The notes under the pieces were generated by a model, which made no database searches, was not told the DNA's origin, and was given only the letters and a program-made list of their open reading frames with translations. From Phycisphaerales bacterium (GTDB lineage Bacteria; Planctomycetota; Phycisphaerae; Phycisphaerales; UBA1924), in assembly GCA_016764015.1 (NCBI GenBank), contig JAESSR010000247.1, positions 1 through 8,338 on the forward strand: 8,338 nt of DNA. Direction: 5' to 3'. A program made the position numbers and the translations under genes. Every line of letters starts with the position of its first letter. Within the stretch, counting starts at the first letter, position 1. Of this stretch, positions 1 through 5,681 are shown piece after piece.

Positions 1-539
1 CCGCCGAGCATGTACTGCTCAATCACCGGCGAGCCCGCTTCAACAGGCACACGCTGAACAAAGTCCGCGTGGATTTCGTTTGTGCCGATCTGCGCCGAAC
101 GACCAGATTGCAGCTCGCTAACAAATATCTTGGCAAAGTCCTGCGTCACCATCCGTTCCATCTCTTTGAGGAACCGAGGGATCACCTGATCATTGAGCAC
201 AAGCATTCCGCCCGCGAGCAGCACCCCAGAGACCAACGCGGGGAACAAGAGCTTCTTGTGCGAAACACCCGAGGCGTAAATCGCGGTCACCTCATTCTCT
301 GACGACATCCGGTGATAGGTAATCGTCACCGCAAACCCCGCAGCGAACGGCAAGGCGTAGGCAAGCATCGGGGGGATCGCATAGAACATAAACCGGATCG
401 CTTGATCTATCGAAAGCATGCCATCAGCCAAAGGCTTGATGGTAATGGCAAACGAGATCGCAGCGACAACCACCGAAACGGTCAACAACAGCAGCCGCCA
501 GAACTCGAATGTGATGGCTCGCCAGAGGGTCCAGAGCAT
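1..539 (-). CDS. LptF/LptG (YjgP/YjgQ) family permease, N-terminal part, runs off the left edge
   Basis: The reverse strand reads open from an ATG at 539 to the window edge, about 179 codons, beginning MLWTLWRAITFEFWRLLLL. Residues about 10-33 form a first membrane segment and about 50-72 a second. A short charged stretch with the motif SSENEVTAIYASGVS follows, then a third hydrophobic segment (LLFPALVSGVLLAGGMLVL), then VIPRFLKEME leading into the periplasmic part. This membrane/loop/membrane order and the SSENE..A...SG signature are typical of LptF and LptG, the inner-membrane permeases that work with the LptB ATPase to extract lipopolysaccharide. I cannot tell F from G with the C-terminal half missing. 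No clear Shine-Dalgarno precedes the ATG; a C-rich run sits there instead. Family call confident; start moderately so. Confidence 0.85.
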   Translation of the reverse strand, partial: MLWTLWRAITFEFWRLLLLTVSVVVAAISFAITIKPLADGMLSIDQAIRFMFYAIPPMLAYALPFAAGFAVTITYHRMSSENEVTAIYASGVSHKKLLFPALVSGVLLAGGMLVLNDQVIPRFLKEMERMVTQDFAKIFVSELQSGRSAQIGTNEIHADFVQRVPVEAGSPVIEQYMLG

Positions 540-560
540 GGGGGGATGATAGGGGGGGGA

Positions 561-581
561 AGGCAATGGGCAGTAGGCAAT
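561..581. repeat. Three tandem heptamers (aggcaat / gggcagt / aggcaat)
   Basis: Read on the plus strand, 561-567 is aggcaat, 568-574 gggcagt and 575-581 aggcaat, so units 1 and 3 are identical and the middle one differs at two positions. On the permease coding strand this is attgcct-actgccc-attgcct, ending about 21 bases upstream of the start codon. A run of eight G (552-559) sits between it and the gene. Degenerate heptamer arrays like this can vary in copy number by slippage; that is inference here. Confidence 0.6.
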
Positions 582-650
582 AGAAAGAAGAAAGAGATCG
601 CCGAAGTCGTGTCAACCCGCTCGTTAATCCACATAAAAACACACTCTTAT

Positions 651-700
651 CGCCTCCCCCGGGCTTCCGGGGGAGGTGGCTGCGAAGCAGACGGAGGGGG
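651..700 (+). repeat. REP-like hairpin element, copy A
   Basis: Starting cgcctccccc and ending cggaggggg, this 50-bp element contains a perfect 10-bp stem (653-662 with 667-676) closed by a GCTT loop, followed by a second small hairpin (ctgc-gaa-gcag) and a G-rich tail. It matches copy B (749-800) in inverted orientation. The general form, a C-rich/G-rich stem with a G-rich tail dispersed between genes, is that of REP-type extragenic palindromes found in many bacterial genomes. No RAYT transposase is visible in this window. Confidence 0.75.
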
Positions 701-748
701 TCTTCGAGATTGTGCCGATGCGAAATAATTATAGAGAGCAAAGAAAGC

Positions 749-800
749 CCCCCTCCGCCTCACTCCGTTCGGCACCTCCCCCACAAGCGTGGGGGAGGCG
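749..800 (-). repeat. REP-like hairpin element, copy B (inverted relative to copy A)
   Basis: Read on the minus strand this element starts cgcctccccc and ends cggaggggg like copy A. Its main stem (775-784 with 789-798) is again 10 perfect base pairs around a GCTT loop on the minus strand. The two loop-proximal pairs are AC/GT instead of the GG/CC of copy A, so both strands of the stem changed together. The middle part (ccg-aa-cgg) differs more. The two copies face each other across 48 bases and could also fold into one long imperfect hairpin, as paired REP units (BIMEs) do. Confidence 0.75.
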
Positions 801-844
801 AAAGATCAGGATCTTTGAGTTAACAAAAAATCGTCTGACACGGC

Positions 845-2473
845 CTAGTTGATGGGTGCGACTTCAACCTGACCCTCAGGCTTGTCCATGATGGCGAGCC
901 CCATCGCCGAAAGCTGGTCGCGGATGCCATCAGCAGCAGCGAAGTCTTTGGCTTTCTTTGCATCACGACGAGCAATGAGCAAGGTTTCGATTTCTTCCGA
1001 TGGCGTCACACCTGGCTGATAGATAGCGATGCCGGAATCTGACTTTGCCTGCTCAAGCACTTTAAGTGAACAAACCGAAAGGAACCCATCAAACACCTTG
1101 AATAGTTCAGCATCTGCACGGGTTGGATTCGGCGTGTCCTTGATCCACTTGTTGATCGTGCCCAAAGCCCCAGCAATGTTGAGATCATCATGCATCGCAT
1201 TGGCAACATCATCTCGCACAGCCTTGTTGAGCATTCCAGCTTCGCCCTGTGAGCCAGTTTCAATAAACTTACGCCAGCGTTGAACAGTACGCCCGGAGTC
1301 CTTGAGCCCCTGCATCGAAAAATCTGCATTGGATCGATAGTGCGTCTTGATAAGCTCGAGCCGAATCGCAGCCGGGTCGATTCCTTTGGCGGCCAGATCA
1401 CGCAGGGTGTACATGGTTCCCTTGGATTTGGACATCTTCTGCCCTTCAACCTTCAAGAACCTCGGATGGAACCAGTGCTTGGCGAAGGACTCATTGCCCG
1501 TAAAGCAGCAAGATTGAGCAATCTCGCATTCATGATGCGGAAAAATGTTATCCTCGCCTCCTGAATGCAGATCAATCTGGGCGTGATTCGATCGGGCCCC
1601 GTCGAGCCCGCCATCGGCGAGCCGACCCAATGCCATCGCGGTACATTCGATGTGCCACCCCGGGTACCCCTGCCCCCACTGCTGATCATCCGCGAGGTTT
1701 GGGATGATTGGCGATGCCCATTTCATTTTGTGTGTCGCATCTTCTTTCCAAAGCAGGAAATCGGCCGGGTGCTTTTTCTGTTGCGTATTCGCTTCATCGG
1801 TCCGTCCGCCGGCTCCGCCTTTGAGCTGATCGATCGAGTTGCCCGAGAGCTGCCCATACTTTTCAAAGCGTTGGACATCAAAGTAAACCGCACGCGACTC
1901 AGTGTTTCCCGCAGGGTACGCGAACCCATCAGCAAGAAGCTGCTCGATAACGGTTTTCATCTGGGGGATATTGTCGGTGGCGCGAGGCATGAAAGTTGGT
2001 GTATTTTCATCCCGATCCCGATCGTCAATCGCCACCTTGAGCCCAAGCTCAATCGCGTCCTCTTTAAAACGAGCCTCGTAGTAGCGTGCGATGGCGAATG
2101 GGTCTGATTGGTCTACCCCCGCATCATGGGGTATTTTACCAGATTTCTTTGCCTGCTCGATCCGGCGAGCAGCGACTTCCATCTTGTCTTCGCCGCCGCC
2201 ATCGGCGTTTGCATCGTCTGTCATGTGCCCGACATCGGTAATGTTCATCACCTGGACAACGGTTCTTCTTTGTCCAGATACAGAATCATTGCTATTTTTT
2301 AGTGCGCACAGTGGAGATTCGATCCATCGGCGTAAAAGATCAGCTGCGAGGAATGATCGGAAGTTTCCGATGTGAGCATCGTCATACACGGTCGGGCCAC
2401 AGGAATAGAACGACACCTCTCGCGGGTTTGTGGGGACAAACGCTTCGAGCTGCTTCGTCAGCGTGTTATACAT
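845..2473 (-). CDS. cysS: Cysteinyl-tRNA synthetase
   Basis: Cytosolic class I enzyme that activates cysteine with ATP and loads it onto tRNA-Cys. With the start at MYNTLTKQ it is 542 residues, longer than the roughly 460-residue bacterial norm. Visible motifs are zinc ligand C25 in FYSCGPTVY, the HIGH-type signature HIGN at 34-37, C277 in PGWHIECTAM, H313 and E317 in FPHHECE, and KMSKS at 346-350. A DALR-type helical domain and a short C-terminal region follow, ending VEVAPIN. Extra length lies after RRW (about 51-70), in the acidic glycine-rich stretch after NITDVGHMTD (about 81-100) and near 217-234. A frame open further upstream (to 2587) would add 38 residues unlike the family. ATGs at 2485 and 2488 are possible; an AAGGA lies just upstream, too close for those and slightly far for 2473. 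Identity is very secure, the exact start less so. Confidence 0.97.
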   Translation of the reverse strand: MYNTLTKQLEAFVPTNPREVSFYSCGPTVYDDAHIGNFRSFLAADLLRRWIESPLCALKNSNDSVSGQRRTVVQVMNITDVGHMTDDANADGGGEDKMEVAARRIEQAKKSGKIPHDAGVDQSDPFAIARYYEARFKEDAIELGLKVAIDDRDRDENTPTFMPRATDNIPQMKTVIEQLLADGFAYPAGNTESRAVYFDVQRFEKYGQLSGNSIDQLKGGAGGRTDEANTQQKKHPADFLLWKEDATHKMKWASPIIPNLADDQQWGQGYPGWHIECTAMALGRLADGGLDGARSNHAQIDLHSGGEDNIFPHHECEIAQSCCFTGNESFAKHWFHPRFLKVEGQKMSKSKGTMYTLRDLAAKGIDPAAIRLELIKTHYRSNADFSMQGLKDSGRTVQRWRKFIETGSQGEAGMLNKAVRDDVANAMHDDLNIAGALGTINKWIKDTPNPTRADAELFKVFDGFLSVCSLKVLEQAKSDSGIAIYQPGVTPSEEIETLLIARRDAKKAKDFAAADGIRDQLSAMGLAIMDKPEGQVEVAPIN

Positions 2474-2500
2474 TTTGAAATACATCATCCTTATGGTAGG

Positions 2501-2506
2501 ATGATA
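2501..2506 (-). promoter_or_regulatory. Possible -10 element for cysS
   Basis: The minus strand reads TATCAT here, one mismatch from the TATAAT consensus, 27 bases upstream of the preferred cysS ATG. It would give a very short leader. No good -35 sits at the expected distance (the candidate hexamers are GACCCA-like), so this is a weak prediction. The 128-bp gap 2474-2601 must carry the promoters of both divergent genes. Confidence 0.25.
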
Positions 2507-2601
2507 GAGAGAGCATGCCCTCATGGGTCTGCTTGTGATTTGATTTGAACTCTTTAAAGGCAATGCTCTGGAGGGAACCGGGCACACTCGCTAAGGAAAC
2601 T

Positions 2602-3252
2602 ATGAACACTGAAATTTGGAAAAACTTTACATCTGACCCCACCACCGGCGTATCACTCGTGTCGGTCGATGGCGTCAATCTGTTTATCAACGAACAATCA
2701 ATACGATTCTTTTTCGACGATGCACGCACACCGTCATCGGTCATCGGGAAATCAATGTTCGACATGGGATTCCCCGACGAGTGGGTGAAAGAACGAATCA
2801 AACTCTTCGAGCAAATTCAACAAACCGGCGAAGCGGTGCTCCTCCGAACTGTCTGGCAAGGCAAGCAGCAGTTCAGTTGGATGAGCTTGATTGCCGCCGA
2901 CCAGAAAAGCGACCAAGATCGCATCCTGGTCATCACACGAAGGATCGCTGCTGGCGACGAAGCCCAACACATCCTCGAAGGCCAGCATGAGGTTTTTAAC
3001 TCGAACCTCATCCGACTCGGCGAACTCGAATCGCTCACCCCGCGCGAACTCGAAATCTTGGCATTGCTCGGGCAAGGAATGTCCATCAAACAAATCGCAG
3101 AAGCGTTGTTTCGATCGGTCAAGACCATCGAAAACCATCGCGAATCCATCGGCAGAAAACTCAAAAAAACCCGCGGGATCGAGCTCGCATCGATCGCCCA
3201 GAGCGCAGGGCTCATGGTTGAAGATTCATCGCGTAAACGGGTACGCTCGTAA
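2602..3252 (+). CDS. PAS-domain LuxR/GerE-type helix-turn-helix transcriptional regulator
   Basis: A 216-residue soluble protein. Residues about 10-115 look like a PAS sensor fold: GVSLVSVDGVNLFINEQSIRFF, then VIGKSMFDMGFPDEWVKERI and a strand ending RILVITRRI. Residues about 143-205 are a LuxR-type C-terminal HTH with SLTPRELEILALLGQGMS, IKQIAEALFRSVKTIENHR and the DNA-contact helix around KTIENHRESIG. There is no receiver domain with phospho-acceptor Asp, so control would come from a ligand or partner sensed by the PAS domain, or from expression level. The start at 2602 is chosen because AAGGAA lies just upstream. A TTG start at 2545 would add 19 residues with no matching features. It is divergent from cysS and ends 4 bp from the convergent membrane-protein gene. 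The regulated genes are unknown. Confidence 0.85.
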   Translation: MNTEIWKNFTSDPTTGVSLVSVDGVNLFINEQSIRFFFDDARTPSSVIGKSMFDMGFPDEWVKERIKLFEQIQQTGEAVLLRTVWQGKQQFSWMSLIAADQKSDQDRILVITRRIAAGDEAQHILEGQHEVFNSNLIRLGELESLTPRELEILALLGQGMSIKQIAEALFRSVKTIENHRESIGRKLKKTRGIELASIAQSAGLMVEDSSRKRVRS

Positions 3253-3256
3253 AAAA

Positions 3257-4585
3257 TCAGCCCTGTTCCTTGATCGGTTCATCTTGATCGGGCACACATA
3301 AAACACGCAACCGCACAACCCGTGTGGGCTCCGCCTCAAGAATCTCAAAGCGGAGTGATTCATGATCAAACTCCTCACCCTGCTCGGGGATTCGCCCGAG
3401 CAGCGTGTTAATGAATCCGCCTACGGTGTCGTAGTCATCTGATTCAGGAAGCTCGATTCCAACAGCCCCTAGCTCATCATTGGCGTCGTCGATCTCGGTG
3501 CGGGCATCGATCTCCGCGGATTTGTTTGACTGATCCAAAACCACAGCGGTGGCGTCTTCGGGTTCTTCGTACTCATCCTGGATTTCGCCAAAGATTTCTT
3601 CGACGATATCTTCCATTGTCACAAGTCCGGATGTGCCTCCGTATTCATCGAGGATGATCGCGATATGCACCTGATCTGCAAGGAGCTGGGTCAGCAGCTC
3701 ACGGACGGTCTTTGTTTCAGGCACAAATGAAGGCTCACGGAGAAGTTCAGAGAGAACGAATGGCTTGCCGTTGTTGCCGTGATTGATGATCCACTTGAGC
3801 AAATCCTTGGCATAAAGCATGCCTTCGATATGATCGAGATTTTCAGAATATACCGGGTGTCGAGAGTGCCCGTGCTCGTTGATAAACGCTTGGACCTCGC
3901 CCAAATCATCGGTATACTCAAGGGCGTTGATCTCGGTGCGCGGAGTCATAATCTGCTCGACAGAGGTTGAACGGAACTCAACTACCGCTTCGAGCATATC
4001 GCGCTCGACCTCGTCGAGATTATTCTCAACCTCGCTGTCAACAACAATTGCTCTCAGATCTGAGCCACTGATCGCGAGGTCTTTACTATTGAGATCAGCC
4101 CCAGAGAGCCTGCGGACAACCTCGTTGATAAATCGCCACAACGGGAGCACAGGCACAAAGATCATGTGGGCAAGCCGAATAATTCCGCTCATCTGAATCA
4201 CCACCCGTTCGCCCGCGTGGTTTGCGACCCCCATCGGGACAAGCGTTGAACTCACCCAGAGCACAATAATGGTTGCGATCAGCCCGAGCACCATCGAAAC
4301 AGTGTCGGGGGTTGCCAGCTCGCGCATTGTTGTTGTCCAGTACACCAGTGCAACAGCAGTCGCAAACCGGAATACTGATTTCAAAAACGCGATCGCAACC
4401 GCATGTCCTTGCACATCCTCAAGGATCGCCAACACCCGGGTATTGGTCGATTCATGGTCTGAGTCTTGCACACGCGATGAAATACGGATACGCGAGAGCG
4501 TGTAGAGCGAGAGTGTCAGCGAGGCAAAGAGCCCGGCGACAGACGCGAATGTCAATCCTAAAATAAGCCACCACCCTGCGTTCAT
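3257..4585 (-). CDS. CNNM/CBS-pair/CorC-HlyC domain membrane protein (hemolysin C / magnesium-cobalt efflux type)
   Basis: 442 residues in the classic three-part layout. An N-terminal CNNM (DUF21) membrane domain has hydrophobic segments at about 4-31, 61-85, 96-118 and 134-152. A CBS pair follows at about 205-335, with VEQIMTPRTEINAL opening the first CBS and IAIILDEYGGTSGLVTMEDIVEEIFGEI in the second. The last part, about 355-432, is a CorC/HlyC transporter-associated domain (ELGAVGIELPESDDYDTVGGFINTLLGRIP). Relatives are annotated as hemolysin-like proteins or as Mg2+/Co2+ transport proteins, with the CBS pair binding nucleotides. The ligand here cannot be read from sequence. It starts inside the end of ybeY (ATGA overlap, 4582-4585) with GGAG upstream, so it should be co-translated with ybeY. 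A ybeY-corC order is common in bacteria. Confidence 0.92.
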   Translation of the reverse strand: MNAGWWLILGLTFASVAGLFASLTLSLYTLSRIRISSRVQDSDHESTNTRVLAILEDVQGHAVAIAFLKSVFRFATAVALVYWTTTMRELATPDTVSMVLGLIATIIVLWVSSTLVPMGVANHAGERVVIQMSGIIRLAHMIFVPVLPLWRFINEVVRRLSGADLNSKDLAISGSDLRAIVVDSEVENNLDEVERDMLEAVVEFRSTSVEQIMTPRTEINALEYTDDLGEVQAFINEHGHSRHPVYSENLDHIEGMLYAKDLLKWIINHGNNGKPFVLSELLREPSFVPETKTVRELLTQLLADQVHIAIILDEYGGTSGLVTMEDIVEEIFGEIQDEYEEPEDATAVVLDQSNKSAEIDARTEIDDANDELGAVGIELPESDDYDTVGGFINTLLGRIPEQGEEFDHESLRFEILEAEPTRVVRLRVLCVPDQDEPIKEQG

Positions 4586-5193
4586 GAGCGGTTCTCCTTC
4601 GTTGATGGATCTGGTTGTACAAAGAATGTCGGCGCGATACCAATCTGATTCAAAACTTTATCTTCCTTGGCGTGCATGCGTTGATACGCAGCGTCGTCAT
4701 GATCGTCATAGCCCAAACAATGCAGCGTGCCATGAATAATATAAAGCAGCAGCTCGTGTTCAACCGGATGGTTGAGTTTCGATGCTTGTCGCACCGCTTC
4801 ATCGAAACAAACAGTGAGATCAGTGTCGAGTGTTTTTTCTTCCAGCAAACTGTTAGGATCTGCAAGATCAAAGCTCAGCACATCGGTCGTGCCTGTAATC
4901 CCCGAGAACTTCTCGTGCGCAATGCTCATTCGCCGATCATCAACAATGCTCACGCGAACCTGCCCTTGACAGCCAAGACACTCGAGCGCACGCATCGCCA
5001 ACCCGCTCAGCGTTGTATACGCCTGCTCAGAGAGCAACCTTTGGGAATCCAAGACTTCAACTTGAATCAATGAACAAGCATCATCCGATGCGAGGCCAGC
5101 GGGGGGGGGCTGGTCATCAGCCTCACTACTATCATGAGGATCGTGAAGAGCATGATCATTGTGAGACTTCGTAGATCGGTCGGGTTCGTCCAT
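4582..5193 (-). CDS. ybeY: Endoribonuclease YbeY (16S rRNA maturation factor)
   Basis: Metal-dependent cytosolic RNase of the UPF0054 family, involved in 16S rRNA 3' end maturation and ribosome quality control. The core (about residues 43-190) has the strand/loop GTTDVLSFDL at 101-110 and the signature HGTLHCLGYDDH at 154-165, supplying metal ligands H154 and H158 plus a third ligand from the DDH end (H165 by composition). Total length is 203, against about 150-160 for most relatives. The excess is an N-terminal tail of about 42 residues, polar and His/Asp-rich, containing three prolines encoded by a run of nine C. The ATG at 5193 has AAAGGA just upstream and is preferred; a TTG at 5070 would give a family-typical length but lacks a good ribosome site. 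First gene of a leftward pair with the CNNM/CorC gene. No phoH-like gene precedes it, which is the usual partner elsewhere. Confidence 0.93.
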   Translation of the reverse strand: MDEPDRSTKSHNDHALHDPHDSSEADDQPPPAGLASDDACSLIQVEVLDSQRLLSEQAYTTLSGLAMRALECLGCQGQVRVSIVDDRRMSIAHEKFSGITGTTDVLSFDLADPNSLLEEKTLDTDLTVCFDEAVRQASKLNHPVEHELLLYIIHGTLHCLGYDDHDDAAYQRMHAKEDKVLNQIGIAPTFFVQPDPSTKENRS

Positions 5194-5301
5194 GGGTCCT
5201 TTGCAGCCGAGCGAGAAAACACATATGCCTTCGCGTCAATCAGCCTATCGAGTATCGGTGACGCTGTGCCACACAATATCATTCGTCGCTTTGCCGGCGT
5301 C

Positions 5302-5360
5302 CTTTCACGAACAACCAAACCGGCTTCTTCGATTCATAATGACATACTTTATCGTGAAAG
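5302..5360. repeat. Perfect 9-bp inverted repeat (ctttcacga ... tcgtgaaag)
   Basis: Arms are 5302-5310 and 5352-5360, separated by 41 bases, in the presumed leader or promoter region of ybeY. It could be a long-looped RNA stem or two half-sites for a DNA-binding protein. A match this long could also arise by chance in a region of this size. Confidence 0.4.
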
Positions 5361-5404
5361 AACCCGCGAACCAACATCAATATCCACAAACCCGGTGGAT
5401 AAAA

Positions 5405-5424
5405 AATACAAACACAATACAAAC
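5405..5424. repeat. Direct repeat aatacaaac, period 11 bp
   Basis: Two identical 9-mers, 5405-5413 and 5416-5424, start 11 bases apart, about one helical turn. The sequence around them is A-rich on the plus strand. Same-face tandem sites of this kind can be regulator binding sites upstream of ybeY or the epimerase, but low-complexity A-rich DNA also produces such repeats. Confidence 0.35.
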
Positions 5425-5482
5425 AAATGGCGTTTTCTGGCAAAATGGGCAATCTTTCTCGACCAGAGACCCATACGAACGC

Positions 5483-5512
5483 TTGAGAACTGATTTTTTC
5501 GTACCTTATATA
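5483..5512 (+). promoter_or_regulatory. Possible sigma70-type promoter (TTGAGA - 18 - TATATA)
   Basis: TTGAGA (5483-5488) and TATATA (5507-5512) are 18 bases apart, four or five of six matches to each consensus box. Transcription would start near 5519, only about 12 bases before the terminator stem, giving an RNA of roughly 50 bases unless polymerase reads on into the epimerase gene. Prediction from sequence alone. Confidence 0.35.
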
Positions 5513-5530
5513 CAGATCTCTCTCTCCTCC

Positions 5531-5567
5531 AGCGGGGCGCTGTTCAACATGGCGCCCTGCTTTTTTT
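5531..5567 (+). terminator. Strong rho-independent terminator, plus-strand direction
   Basis: The arms agcggggcgc (5531-5540) and gcgccctgct (5552-5561) form a 10-bp stem with one G-U pair around an 11-base loop. Seven T follow (5561-5567). Read on the other strand there is no T run after the stem, so it acts rightward only. No rightward gene ends upstream of it; everything from 3257 to 5193 is leftward. It therefore terminates a short RNA, antisense transcription, or part of the epimerase leader. No upstream segment complementary to the first arm, as an antiterminator would need, was visible. Confidence 0.8.
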
Positions 5568-5625
5568 ATATCCATTTCCGCTGCCAACACCCCGTGCTCA
5601 TTGATCCAGACCCATCGTTTGTTCC

Positions 5626-5680
5626 GATCAACTCATACCATTGTATAGATTCTGTATACGCCCCAAAGAGGAAGTTGATC
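5626..5680 (+). repeat. 8-bp inverted repeat (gatcaact ... agttgatc) next to the epimerase start codon
   Basis: Arms are 5626-5633 and 5673-5680. The second arm ends two bases before the ATG and lies immediately after the AGAGGAAG ribosome site. In a transcript started upstream it could fold over the initiation region; as DNA it brackets a possible -10. Eight bases is short enough to be chance. Confidence 0.35.
5644..5649 (+). promoter_or_regulatory. Possible -10 (TATAGA) for the epimerase operon
   Basis: TATAGA lies about 32 bases upstream of the epimerase ATG, downstream of the terminator, with TTGTTC about 19 bases before it as a poor -35. If used, the operon would escape the upstream terminator. 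Weak prediction. Confidence 0.3.
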
Positions 5681-5681
5681 A

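Larger units (their letters stand above)
540..844. other. Non-coding region between cysS and the Lpt permease
   Basis: These 305 bases separate two leftward genes and contain no convincing coding frame; the frames that stay open here cross the repeats and read as low-complexity peptides. The region holds two G runs (540-545 and 552-559), three tandem heptamers (561-581), and two REP-like hairpin elements in opposite orientation (651-700 and 749-800) separated by an AT-richer spacer. A small palindrome (aaagat/atcttt, 801-816) lies beside the second element. I see no clear promoter for the permease and no U-tract terminator for cysS. Confidence 0.75.
5194..5681. other. Divergent non-coding region between ybeY and the epimerase
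   Basis: This 488-bp stretch lies between two gene sets transcribed away from each other and is AT-richer than the genes. Frames staying open here lack ribosome sites, read through the terminator and resemble no family, so I treat it as non-coding. It contains a 9-bp inverted repeat (5302-5310/5352-5360), an 11-bp-spaced direct repeat (5405-5424), a possible rightward promoter (5483-5512), an intrinsic terminator (5531-5567), an 8-bp inverted repeat (5626-5633/5673-5680) and a second possible -10. No tRNA, SRP RNA, tmRNA or RNase P signature was recognised. Confidence 0.7.

Noticed and set aside
312..728. Plus-strand 138-codon frame
   Set aside because: It is antisense to the permease and then crosses the REP-like element; the composition is that of a shadow frame.
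424..741. Minus-strand 105-codon frame across the REP-like element and the permease start
   Set aside because: It spans repeats and overlaps the well-supported permease in another frame; the peptide is repeat-derived.
801..816. Palindrome aaagat-cagg-atcttt as a cysS terminator
   Set aside because: The stem is only six AT-rich pairs and no T run follows it on the minus strand.
2510..2569. Inverted repeat agagcat / atgctct in the cysS-regulator gap as an operator
   Set aside because: Seven bases separated by 46 is expected by chance, with no other support.
2474..2587. Upstream extension of cysS by 38 codons
   Set aside because: The extra residues do not resemble a CysRS N-terminus and would consume most of the divergent promoter region.
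5134..5493. Plus-strand 119-codon frame overlapping the start of ybeY
   Set aside because: Antisense to a secure gene at its 5' end, with basic, low-information composition and no ribosome site.
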